Below are positions 45,534 through 56,800 of a DNA stretch of 64,000 nt, in pieces. The stretch covers positions 67,527,666 through 67,591,665 of the forward strand of contig JAVIAB010000092.1 of the NCBI GenBank assembly GCA_032433765.1, given 5' to 3'. Position numbers and translations under genes: made by a program. Below the pieces are notes generated by a model, which did no database searches, was not told where the DNA came from, and worked only from the letters and a program-made list of their open reading frames with translations. Position 1 is the stretch's first letter; each line of letters starts with the position of its first letter. The stretch comes from Megaustenia siamemsis (taxonomy: Eukaryota > Mollusca > Gastropoda > Stylommatophora > Ariophantidae).

Positions 45534-47410
45534 CAACTTTAAGAAAACGTTGCCTAGACACAAACAAGTATATTATGTCAGCCACTGATAACCAAGATTC
45601 CCATATTTAAACCACCGTTGTCATTAATGGATTTCTGGTAACATTGGAACAAATCGTCGACGACAGTGAAATATTTTCAATTACTAGTGTGAAATATATT
45701 TCTTTTCTACAGTCAACAAGACCTTCGTGTTTAGAAGTAGGACGAATCCAAAATATTCTCGAAATGGAATCCTAGAAGATTATCGAATTACTCGAATTCT
45801 TCACATAAGAATTTATAATATTGGAAAATGGAAGAAAGTTAAGATTTTTACCAATTAACATTCGTGACAATCTTTGATAAAATAAAGTTCCAAAACCATT
45901 TTTTTTTTATCAAAGCAAGTATAGAATGGGTAGGGGAGGGATTATTTCAAAAGTTAATGTAGATAAACATGATTTTTTTTTAATGACAAATTTATATTAC
46001 ATTTAGTAAATGAAGTAGAAAAAAACTCATGAGACTTGAGGTTCATTTCCATTTTCTCAGCATAATTTCACTTATAGCTATATATGAGAAAAAAAATAAT
46101 TAGAAAAAAAGCATTAGCATTTGAGCTCGTTGTGAGTCTAGCCTATATCGTACGTTATCAGCAATGACACCTGATGAAGAAATAGTCTAAGAATACTGTC
46201 GATGGAGTTGATCAAGAAATTGTTAGTGTCCTCCAATTGTCATATATTTTGTTGTCCTTTAATTATATGAAGATGTCCGCGGGTGGTTGGAGCATGTTTC
46301 TGCTAGGTGGGCATCTACTTCTTCTTCTGGAGACAAACTGTAAATTTGTTTTTAACTGCTAAATGGTGTCATCAATCGAGAAAAGTAACTCCAGATAGTA
46401 TGAACTCCCATGCAGTTTAGTTGGCGATAAGCACAAATATAAAATAAACAAAAAATATATATAAAATATACAAAATATTAAATTCCATATATCGCAAGTT
46501 TTTATCGTTATCTCCATGACGTTTGTTCTGTTGACTGCATATTGCCGATTTAAAATATATTTTCTTTGAATCGGAGATCCAGTACTAACATACAATTTGC
46601 TTCTGCCTCCATAGAATGATAGCGTTTACTTTTTAGAGATGTAAGCAAGTCATTTCGAAAACTCTGTACGAAACATAAAGTTGATTTAAGGATTTGTGAA
46701 GTACTTATGTTGTTATTCACTAAAGGAATTATTTATGAGATTGTTACTTGGCTGGAACTGACCACAAATGTTGCATAATATAGGATTCGTATCACTGCTT
46801 CTACACTTGTCGAGCAATATGATCTACTTGCACATTTCAATTTTAAGCAGATAGCACAACTTACTTCTGTTCCATTAAACGAAGGTAAGTTGATAATTCC
46901 ATCTATCGTCTCTTCACAAATATACACCCAAGCTCAACATCATTTTTCTCATACATTATTTGGTATAATGCCGTGATTTTTTTCTATGAAGTCTAAGATT
47001 TTCCTGGACCTTAAGAATATGTAAATATCAAATAGGAAGGCAAAGCAGCTTTTGCAAATACGTGTACTTTTTATACAAATTGTGTACTAACACAAATACT
47101 GTGCAAGAATCATTACATTTTACAGTATTACACTGAGATATTGAATTATTTGCGGGTCATCATCATTGCACTCCGAACATGTCCAAACGAGCTCAGATCA
47201 CCTCCTTAGCAAGTTCTGTGTTGGTTGATAAGTCCTCTTATACGCCCACTAAGTTTCTCGTTTCTGGCAGTACCCATCTTGACTTGAATCTCTTTCATCC
47301 GAAGGAGTGACTTGGATTCATGGTTGCCGAAGTCCTGTGCCCTTCCCATATCTCGGAGGCAACTGATGACGCCAGCCCGATTATTACATATCACACATTA
47401 CAATGTGACG
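43851..47410. other. Gene-poor stretch with homopolymer tracts
   Basis: A G12 run lies at about 43906-43918 and T-runs of about 26 and 25 at 43988-44013 and 44223-44247. (AT)n is at 45470-45529. Nothing was recognised as a gene. A minus frame at 47206-47394 (62 aa, basic, INQHRTC end) has no known match from memory. Confidence 0.5.
45470..45529. repeat. (AT)n microsatellite
   Basis: A pure (TA)n tract. Confidence 0.9.
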
Positions 47411-47414
47411 GTAA

Positions 47415-49500
47415 CTATTGTACGTTTCAAAATGGTTACCCGCTATTTAATAATAAGTATCTCTGTAACCACTTCATCGAAATTGTTCAAATTTTGTACA
47501 TGAAATAATAATCTCAATGTCCACACGAATATATTTTTGTTTTTAATTAAAAACGGATTGCTTTAACTTTTCTTTATTTAATGTGTACAAATTTACTATA
47601 TCCTAGACAAACCATTATTTTATATGGTTTACCCCATCATATTTCTTACCTATTTCGTTTGCTAATCTTTCACGCAATTCCCGTGATTTGCGTAGTTTCC
47701 CCGCACATTATTGCACGATGTTTGAAGGACAAGTCAATTGTGTATGTTTATAAACAGTTTTCCTTTCTATCCATTGGCGTTGTATAAATCGTTGAGTGTT
47801 CTAGACATTTATTGAAATTAGTGTTAAAGTCAAATTTCTGACACTGCAATCAGTTGCAGTGAAGATTTATAAATATTTCTGCAGACAATCTAAGCGTGGG
47901 AAACTATATCAAAGTATCTCAAATCCTGAAAAGAAAACTATTCACGTTTTTGGTATAAGTAAGCGTTCATTTAATAAATTACTCAAAGCTAATGGAATTG
48001 TAAGTTCAATCAATACCAGCACGCAAGGAAGAAAAAAAAATAGTAGATAGTTTTGACAGATGTGATTATAAGAGAGATTTGTATACTGTTTGATTCCGAA
48101 GAAACTGTGACAGAAAGAAAATTGAAAAATCGGCTGAGAACACTCAATGACATTGATGTGTAAAAATCTGCATTATGGAGAACAATTAGAAACAACGGCT
48201 TTAAGTTTAGGAAATACAGTAGTGGAAGAAAAGTCATCTGCGAGAAGCCGTACTTAGTATCTATGAGTAGCAAATATCGACGTGAAGTACGCGAAATGCG
48301 CAATCAAGATTATGATAATGTGTATGTGGATGAAACTTGGATCAATGCTCACCAAACAAGTGAAAAGAAAAGGCAGTTTCAGATGGAACGATTAAACGAT
48401 ATGTACGCAGTGGAAAAGGACAACGTCTGATTATGGCACATGCAGGCAGCACAAATAATGAGCTGGTGAAAAATGCTGACCTTATTTTCACTTCCAATTA
48501 TACAGATAACTGGGACTACCATACCGAGATGAACGGTAAAATATTTAGAGAGTGGATCGTAAATACTCTTCTTCCGCCCCTAGACAAACCATCCTGTGTT
48601 ATAATGGACAACGCATCATACCACAACGCTGTGACAGATGAAGACAAAATTACGACATTTTCGAGTACAAAAGATGCAATAAAGATTTGGCTAAGAAAGA
48701 AAGACATTCCATTTAACGAGTGGTGTCTGAAACCTGAATTATTGTCACTTGTTAAGAAACCACAAAAGACTAAGATATTCCATATAGACAAGTGGATTCA
48801 ACAGCATGGTCATATGTGTTTGAGACTGCCACCGTATCATTCACATTTAAACCCAAATGAACTCGTTTGGGCAAAAGTTAAAGGACAGGTAGCAGCTGAA
48901 AATAAAACGTTCAAACTATGCGATATGAAAGAAATAACATATGCCGCCCTCTCGCTGATAGACAATGAATATTGGCGTAAATATGTTTAACATGTCTTGA
49001 AGGGGGGAAATATTTATTGGAATAATGATGGACTGGTTCGTTCAGCCGAGAATAGTCATAAATATGTTAGATGCCTCTGATTCCGAATAAGTAAGTAAAT
49101 ATATGTATGTGTATAATAATTATCGTTTACTATGAATATGTTTTGTTCTTCACTCAAATATTTAGATAAAATAAATAAAAAATGCATCACATAGTATTCA
49201 GATAAGAAACCCATTTAACATTCGAATTGTGTTACGCCTATGACGGAATAGGCCAATTGCTTAAATTATGGTAAACTATTTTCTTCAATCACAAAATAAC
49301 TGCATCTGTCGAAAAGATAAAAGGAATTAGCCGTTGCAGGTGAATGACACTATCTGCAATAGTACATTTTAGAAACTTTTGGGACATTGAAAAAATAAGG
49401 CCAAATGCAAAAAAAATCATGTTTATGTGTGTAAAAGTTATGGAGATATTTGAAGTCGAAGATAAGGAAGCGTGGACAAACCATTTGAAACGGACAATAA
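47415..49500 (+). mobile_element. Mariner-superfamily DNA transposon relic (DD83E)
   Basis: A decayed transposase gene lies between two diverged inverted ends. Left end 47415-47513 reads ACTATTGTACGTTTCAAAAT ... TATCTCTGTAAC ... TCAATGTCC. The right end read inward on the minus strand (about 49500 down to 49385) reads ATTATTGTCCGTTTCAAATG ... TATCTCCATAAC ... TCAATGTCC. The shared order of three blocks supports homologous ~100-bp ends. A TA duplication is not clear at the exact boundary. The transposase places it in the IS630/Tc1/mariner superfamily. Confidence 0.7.
47859..48990 (+). pseudogene. IS630/Tc1/mariner-type transposase, DD83E spacing, frameshifted
   Basis: The enzyme would cut and paste the element by a DDE mechanism. 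The N-terminus has a helix-turn-helix-like FGISKRSFNKLLKANG near residue 30. A frameshift in an A-run near 48035, a stop at 48161 and another frameshift near 48375 break the frame. Catalytic residues are still visible: VDETW (D at 48329), VIMDNASYHN (D at 48607) and LNPNELVWAKVK (E at 48859). The last 185 aa are open. The second D and the E are separated by 83 residues, far more than the 34 of classical Tc1 and mariner. It resembles the group described as DD82E (Sailor), as I recall it. Confidence 0.85.
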
Positions 49501-49964
49501 TGATATCGAAGGCGTTTCCACACGGCGTAGAGATGGAAGCACAATTTCTGTTTCACACAGGATTTAACTTCACCAGAGCAAAAGTTTCTCATTCTGTAAT
49601 TTTTCTTTTAACAATGCCAGTAATTTATTACAGTGCTGGTTTTTCCATAATAGGTATTTGTATGCTACAATAGGTTGGGCTGTCATTGAAAGAACTTTGC
49701 TGGTGCCTGCTTTATTCAGAATCTGACAAGTGGTCAGAGATACTGCGTTCTACAGTTGCAACCATGTTAAGCCCATTGTTTCTCATGAAACGCAAAACTC
49801 TTTTCTTAGCGATTTCATTTTTTCATAATGTTGGTAATAAAAGTTTCTATTGCAGATGCTGTACGTGAATCTTCTGCAAAGGGAATACATTCCATGCGCA
49901 AGTGATGATATTCAAAGTTTTCGTCTAGGAAATGAACTATCAAACTGAGGTCATCGTCGAGATG
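49501..49964. other. No recognisable gene
   Basis: Spacer between two DNA-transposon-like elements. Short frames only. Confidence 0.5.
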
Positions 49965-51144
49965 TGTAATAGAGTATGGCTAGTGAGAGCATGGGGGCTG
50001 GTAACTTAGTTGTTACCCGCTTCTCAATAGATAATAGCAGTAACAAATAGTAGCGACCAGCAGTAGTTAGGACATGAAGTTGGGGAGTGGAAAATTACTC
50101 TATTATCAATCTTGGCCCATGATCGTGCACTTATCTTAAATTAATCTTCGTTAATTCAGGACACTCAATAGACTATCGTCGGTGACTATTTGAATGTCCG
50201 TAAGTGCATATCTTTCATACAACAGTATTCATTTGTTTAAGTTCATAATGCTTTCTATCAACTTCTACTAATAACTTCTAAACTGACTTGAACTACAACT
50301 TGGAGATTCTAACTTCATAGCTAACTGGCTTTGCTACATCAAGAAAACTTACTAACTAAACTTGTGATTTTAACTTGCTTAGCTTCTTATTCTAACACTT
50401 CTAGTTCTACTTAACTTCTAACTAACTGCCTTCGGCAGTTCGGCCGAAGCCGGACTAATCTTACTCAGTCTACATTCTGACTTCTCTCTCATTCTCCGAC
50501 TGTAACCTACTTAATTCCTGTTGTGTTGAAGTTTAAATACTTCAACCACTCTCTTCACATGAAAATCAGTAACCAATCAAAATCGTCGCGAAGTGACAAT
50601 TTGCGACTCCCTCCTGATCACTTGCAGCCTCGTGTCCGAGACTTGAACCCTACAACTGACTTGTGTCTCAACTATCCAAGACTATGACAATAACAGATTA
50701 TTTTCGTGACTTCTATAACCTATTTAAAATAATCTTACTTCACGACTCTGACCTTTTCTGGTAGCTGTTTACTGGACAGTAAAGTCATGAGGTCAACGCA
50801 TGCTATTTGTTATTTCCCCAACCTGCTGTTGGTGGAAATCTGTATCTCGTATCTCCTCTCACTCACAAACTTGTTTTGAAGTGAAAATTTCCATGGACCT
50901 AAACTATTCATTGTGTCGTCCAATAATTCTGGACATTTCCTCCTTAGCTTGGTAGGTGTCCTTGTTAGTTCTGAGGACCTTACCCCGATGTGAACTTCTA
51001 TTTCTGGCTGGAAATTTTCCATTACCCAACTTCATGTCCTAACTACTGCTGGTCGCTACTATTTGTTACTGCTATTATCTATTGAGAAGCGGGTAACAAC
51101 TAAGTTACCAGCCTCCATGCTCTCACTAGCTATACTCTATTACA
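49965..51144. mobile_element. 1.18-kb non-autonomous element with 132-bp terminal inverted repeats
   Basis: Left end 49965-50096 (TGTAATAGAGTATGGCTAGT...) and right end 51013-51144 are reverse complements with only about five differences. The interior has no open frame of note, but it is rich in TAACTT/AACTAACT words. It carries two small hairpins, CTGCCTTCGGCAG at 50426-50438 and TTCGGCCGAA at 50439-50448. Outside flanks end TCGAGATG and begin AGTAGATG, an imperfect 8-bp match, so the TSD is unproven. It looks like a large MITE or a deletion derivative of a DNA transposon. The low difference between the ends suggests recent activity. Confidence 0.8.
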
Positions 51145-51415
51145 AGTAGATGTTGATATCCAAATATCCGTTGTGACTCCAAAAAACGCGTTATTTTAAT
51201 CAAAATGTTTAAACCTTTATTTTTTTTCTTTTTCATACATTTCTGGAATTACTTTTTTGGACATAGTGTTTCTTGCTTGCGATGCTATATCTTGCCTCAA
51301 GATGGGTTTTCAAATTTTTTAAAACATGCATCTTCTGCTATAGTTTACATTCATCGACACTATGTAAAACTCTTATATCGATGGATTTCCTACAAAAAAT
51401 GTTAATATTATGAAA
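51145..51415. other. No recognisable gene
   Basis: AT-rich spacer. One 66-aa frame with aromatic and cysteine residues has no motif. Confidence 0.5.
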
Positions 51416-51417
51416 GT

Positions 51418-52800
51418 CTTTTATTCAGATCCAGTTTGTTATGTAAGAACAAACTGCAACACATACTGGTTCCAAATAGCAACAGCTGTGAAACAAGGAT
51501 GCGTCATCTCACCACTTGCATTCGGAATTGCAATTGATTGGCGTGTGAAAATCAACAGAAGACATACAATTAGTGCTCAAGTGGACTGATAATAAACTAC
51601 TAGAAGATCTCGACTTTGTAGACGACTAGGCACTTGGCTACATACCTGCTGATGCTCAAAAAAAAAAAAAATTGAACGACTGCACAATATTTGTGGTCAA
51701 ATGAGCGTTCAGATCAACATGACCAAAACTAAAGTCCTGGATATTACCAACAAAGCCTCCAATATAACAATTAACAATGCCATTTAATAACAAGTCACAA
51801 AGTTTACCTGCCTTGGCAGCAAAACGTCCAGTGATGGAACTATAACATCAGAAATCATGACACACACAACGCACTAACATTAATTGCTTTAACAAATTGA
51901 CGAACATCTGGAGATCCAAAGTTCTCATCAAACTAAAAAAAACTTAGACTGTTCAGCTCCTGTGTGATATCAGTGCTAAAATATGGATGTGAAAGTTGGA
52001 AATCTACCAAGACTTTAGATAGGTAATAAAATGCCTTTGAATACAAAAGTCTTCGTAGGATCTCAGACATAAGCTGGAAATCGTAGGATCTCAGACATCA
52101 GCTGGAAATCGTAGGATCTCAGACATAAGCTGGAAATCGTAGGATCTCAGACATCAGCTGGAAATCGTAGGATCTCAGACATCAGCTGGAAATCGTAGGA
52201 TCTCAGACATCAGCTGGAAATCGTAGGATCTCAGACATCAGCTGGAAATCGTAGGATCTCAGACATAAGCTGGAAATCGTAGGATCTCAGACATAAGCTG
52301 GAAATCGTAGGATCTCAGACATCAGCTGGAAATCGTAGGATCTCAGACATCAGCTGGAAATCGTAGGATCTCAGACATCAGCTGGAAATCGTGGGATCTC
52401 AGACATAAGCTGGAAATCGTAGGATCTCAAACATAAGCTGGAAAGAGTACATTTCAAATGAATAGATAAGAGACAAATCAAAACAAGAGTACGTGTCGAG
52501 CTTTATAAGAAAACGGCGTTGTAAATGCATCAGTCATGTTCTGAGAGTGTATGAAAAAAGACTTCCCATCAATTAGTCATGTAGAAACCATCCGGTCAAA
52601 TAAAAAAAAAACAAGGAAGACCACGTGAAACGATAGGCAGAACAATTACTAGAGAAGGCTCAAACATTTAACTAAGAAACAAACAAGACCTACAAAAACT
52701 AGCAGCAAATGATCAATCGTGGAAAACTATTACTTCCGCCCTATGTGCCGTCTTCGGTCCAAGAGGAAATTTAAAGAATGAATCTTCTACAATAGACTAT
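51418..52800 (+). pseudogene. LINE A-related RT relic with internal minisatellite
   Basis: The plus strand shows RT blocks with many stops: FQIATAVKQGCVISPLAFGI near 51486, LLEDLDFVDD near 51600 (degenerate catalytic box; FVDD instead of FADD), TKFTCLGSKTSSDGT-like near 51800, and a CESWK remnant near 51985. The family C-terminal KSLRRISDISWK near 52050 is then expanded into a 28-bp tandem array. After the array the C-terminal remnants continue (KEYISNE; RKTRKTT-like; KDLQKLAANDQSWKTI near 52690). The 3' end CCGCCCTATGTGCCGTCTTC (52737-52756) matches LINE A-type tails. Confidence 0.75.
52055..52444 (+). repeat. 28-bp minisatellite, 14 units, inside a LINE
   Basis: The unit is GTAGGATCTCAGACAT(A/C)AGC followed by TGGAAATC. 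Fourteen units run in strict 28-base register, with the A/C variant in the order A C A C C C C A A C C C A A. Unit 13 has GTGGG and unit 14 has CAAACA. The unit derives from the LINE codons for (R)RISDISWK. Because 28 is not a multiple of 3, it expanded after coding constraint was lost. There are no spacers, so it is not a CRISPR. Confidence 0.95.
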
Positions 52801-52809
52801 AGATAGTTA

Positions 52810-53087
52810 TCATCACTCATAATGTCGGCGACTAATGTAATATTTGTTTCAGCTCTTTTATCTGCAGACATTTAACTCTGTATTTTATCAACAAATGTTT
52901 TCAGAGACGGTTGGTTTAGATTATGCTGCTTTACGTTTCACTGGAGGTGCTTTGAAAGGGCTTTGTTATACATTACAAGAACATGAAGAACCTGTATCTA
53001 GCAGCTGAACTGACAGATGTAGGACTCCTAACAACGATTGGGTCGTCTGGGTCATCGCTGACTTCGAAAGGGGGAGGGGGGAGAAGG

Positions 53088-53142
<55 letters not shown>

Positions 53143-55310
53143 TATGACTGTCCAAGACTAAATGTTAAGCTAAAGTCAGAAATGCTAATTGTGACCTTTA
53201 TTTTTAAGTTCTTAAAATCGATTAATTTTTAGCTTTCATGTTTCAACACTAAAGTGGAAACACGTGCCTCTTTTACTTAGAAGTTTTTGGAGAGCACATT
53301 GTAATTCGCATAATGTTAATTATCTGAAATTTGGAAATAGTTTCAATATTTTTGAGGATACTTGAAATGGTGTCGGCACTTAATAAATCGATCCCAAGTT
53401 TCATAGTATGCGAAAATACAATGGTTCGCGACAGGAATAAAGCGTGAGAAACGCACAACTTCATAAATAAACAATAAAAACCAGAAAACACCAAGCCTAT
53501 TCTGATAGCGTGTGCAAGTGAGACTTTGAGAAGTGTTGAGTAGACTTGCGCTGAGAGGTAGACTCAAAAGTTCAGTTAGTAGACAACTTGAGCCATGTGC
53601 GTAGCGTTTTTATATATCAAAATAAATCGCTAGAAACCTTCAGAACTACCGAGAGTAAGTGTCGAGAATTTCGAGAGAGCGCTGAGCATGGCAGTCTGAT
53701 TACAAGAAAGTTCTGGAATGACTCCACTAGAAGGCATATTAGGAGCATCGTTACACTAAATGCCGAAAGATCCAGGTACCCAAGACATTTTTTTTTTTTT
53801 TTGGCAAGCGAACGTTTCTATTTGACGTCAGTGGAGTTAAAGATAGTCTTCCCAAAGTTTTAACATTTTTTTCTAGATTTGCACTTAAAATGTTCGAATG
53901 ACGAAAAAAAAAAGTATCGAGTTTTCAAAACTAGTATATCTTCAAAATTCGCGGGATTCGATGACACGAATACCCCATTTCTATTTACGTTAGTTAAACG
54001 GTTACATTTTCTTTCTGTTTGTTCCCCCCTCGTTTCATTTATAATTGTAAAAAAAAAAACATTTAATATTTCTACCTCCCATTAATGACTCCCCAGTAAG
54101 GAAACTGTGGATCTCCTAACACTAGTTATAAACCTCTATTCAATTATATCCGCTGTTCGCAAGTCTAATTCCTGTCATGCGGAGTGATCAATTTTGGGTA
54201 ACCACTAGTGAATTCATTCGCCCATCTGCTGAATCTTAAACAAAAGGTGTACGGGGCGTGGAAGGGAAATTAAACTCTCAATTCACAGTGAGTTCAGTAG
54301 TGACTCTGACATTAGTTTATTTGTTAAAACGAAAATTGGTCAACTCGTTGAACCCATTCCTACTGTTATATGCTACGCTTATGTGTGTCATTGGTCGAAT
54401 TTGATCATAGTCAAAATATGCATCTGGGACAAAACTTGTACCTTAGGTGATCACATTTAAACCAACTCCCTGCTCACAACAACTCATGTGATAAAGAAAT
54501 AAAAGCCCAAGGTTCGAGCACTTTTTAGACGGGATGGATGAGGAAGTTAGAAACCAGCCCCAGACAAAGAGATCACATGACTAAGAAAAGCCACGAAAGA
54601 TGACAACGTGACTAAAAAAGGGGGCGAAAAAAATTGCGAGAAATCGAGACACAGGTTAGTTGTTCATCCGTGGTTTAGACCAGACAGGTCGGGTTTGATA
54701 GAACGCACTTTGAAGGTTGAATTCTGGAAGAAAGGACTTTTCTATAGCATCATGTAGTTAATAGTGGAATTAACAACACAGAATCCAGCGCAAGTCGAAT
54801 TTGAAGTTAAGAATTAGGACAGTGATTTCAGTCCACACCAGACTGTGTGTAAAGAGAGCAGTAATACGAAAGAAACTGATGTATTGTTTGTTACAGTAGA
54901 TAGGTGTGATCAAGAGCAACGGTTACCATTACATATATTCATATTTATATAATGTTTTCCTTGTTATTACAGAAAAAGATTGACAGAGTTTAATCAATCC
55001 TCCATTGACTTTGAAACAGAGAAGTGTTCAAGTGGTCTGCTCCTAGTCAGAATTGATGCTGCGCTGTTGATAAAGATAACAGTATAAGGCTTTACTGAGA
55101 AGCCAGGCCAATTTAAATAATTGAGAATAGTTTGAATACTCTGAGCTATTAAAGATATCAAGTAAGCACACCTCTGGCTGTATTGGTGTTAATGAAGAAT
55201 TACAGATGAAAAGGGAAAAAGATAATCTCCTTTGACAAGGAGACAGAGTTATCAAGCCTGCTGAAGAATATATAGCCACACCTCTGGTTGTATTGGTGTT
55301 AGCGAAAATT
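52810..55310. other. Gene-poor stretch
   Basis: (GA)n is at about 53086-53140 and T-runs near 53790. A 30-base direct repeat (CACACCTCTGG(C/T)TGTATTGGTG) occurs at about 55168 and 55276. No gene was recognised. The 53588-53863 frame (91 aa) contains no known motif. Confidence 0.5.
53086..53140. repeat. (GA)n microsatellite
   Basis: About 27 GA units with few interruptions. Confidence 0.9.
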
Positions 55311-55315
55311 ATTGT

Positions 55316-55675
55316 ATGAGATGGAAAGAGAGTTTCCCTACAAAGTTAAGGAAAAAGAAGGCTATACAAAATACACAACACTATACAAGATGTCAAAAAG
55401 AGAGCTACTTTCCAATATTAGTCAGAAATAATCATCATTTTTTTGGTCACATAATGAGAAGAGAACAGCTGGAATGTATTGTAATAACTGGGAAAATTGA
55501 GAGACGAAGAGATAGATGGAAGAAAAGAGAAAAGATACCAGACAGGTTAAGAGAATGGCTTGGCAAAAGGTCAGCAACAGAAATGATAAATAACTATCGA
55601 GATCGAAAGTTGTGGTGAGACATGATCACCTACGCCAGCAGACCCGGTACTTGATGATGATGATGATACGAGATG
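55316..55675 (+). pseudogene. LINE B C-terminal relic
   Basis: An open stretch of 100 codons shows the LINE B C-terminus: YFPILVRNNHHFFGHIMRRE, LECIVITGKIERRRDRWKKR and a MINNYRDRKLW end. The element end follows (CACCTACGCCAGCAGACCCG, then GATGATGATGAT). The parallel with 9600-9870 is close (CAGCTGGAATRTATWG, GGGACGAAGAGATAG-like). Confidence 0.8.
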
Positions 55676-56389
55676 TGCGATAAATAATTCGTCACAAGAA
55701 ATGTCAATCAATTCGAAAACAAGTGTTTCCAGACTAGTCGTACAAGGTTAAAGAGAACGGCAATACCATCAAAGTCATTTTACACGCATAGGTTATATTG
55801 CAAGTATTTAATCGCGACCTGATGGTGACATGGCATTCAAAGCTCAAAACAGATGAAATCAACAATTTCAAGTATGACTCTCACTAATATTGTTGGCTAG
55901 ATATGAACAGTAGACTCATGCAGGGTACAGAGTTAACCATTATATATTGGTAATTTAATCTGAAAACACATTCATTCACCTTGGAAATCTCGTCAGCCTT
56001 AAAGGCTCAGACTGAAGAAGGCCGACGCATGGGATTCATGATACAGGCGGGTTCTCTTCACTAAAATATCCCCCACCCCAATTTTCAACCCTTATACCTT
56101 AAGAATGTCAAGAAGTTTAAATGGCAGAAACACTTGCTCACGGAGTCTATTCTAATGAACGGGTTGTTTCCACCTGCAAAGATCTACTTAAAGATTGTCC
56201 TCTCATTAATTAATGAAAATAAAAAAGCATCTTCGACTACCATTTCTTTTAATGTAGTACAGGTTTTGTCTTGACAGCAAATTTCTGTTTGTAAACTTCC
56301 ACTTCATCCGTGGAGAAAATAAAAAAATAACACCGGCCCTGTTGTATCAAGCCTGGTGCATGATACACTCCTATAAGAATATATATATA

Positions 56390-56800
56390 TAACTTTGCAA
56401 CCTACTCAAGGCACGTCGAGAGAAGACTAAAGAGTTTCACTTTCGTTGCCTTCGAAAAAAACAATGAGCATCAAATGGTACGGTAAAAGTAATCTCCTGC
56501 AACGTTCTAGACACTCATTCTTTGACAGCACTACGAAATCAAAGACTTAGGTGGCTGGAAGAAGTTAAAATAAAGAACAATCGCGTGCAAAAGAAAATAC
56601 TGTATGATAAGCTTTTGAATTGGAAGTGCCTGTTGGTTAGTTAATCGAGATACATCGATGTCTCCAAGGTGTTCCATAGTGAATTTTCCATTATTAGAGA
56701 AAAAGACTGGACAAAGCTGGTAGATGATCGTATGCCAACATGAATGGTGACAAGCTGCCCCTGCTCGCAAAACAAAATGTAAGAAGCCTTGTTGTTTTAA
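56390..56800 (+). pseudogene. LINE D-type C-terminal relic
   Basis: The plus strand holds a decayed version of the LINE D C-terminal blocks: RHVERRLKSF, then IKWYGK-like near 56465, LQRSRHSFFDS near 56500, LRWLEEV-like near 56548, and a KDWTKLV remnant near 56703. All are in broken frames. Confidence 0.55.

Noticed and set aside
46267..46362. 31-aa frame with a leucine-rich core resembling a signal peptide exon
   Set aside because: Too short, no downstream exon or donor site recognised; chance is likely.
50640..50665. Minus-strand GGTTCAAGTCTC resembling a B box inside the 1.18-kb element
   Set aside because: An isolated match to a short degenerate motif with no A box at the right distance.
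52055..52444. Regular 28-bp repeats that could suggest a CRISPR array
   Set aside because: Units are directly contiguous without spacers and derive from LINE coding sequence; the genome is animal-like.
53588..53863. 91-aa frame as a possible gene
   Set aside because: No motif, no splice context, and it runs into a T-rich tract.
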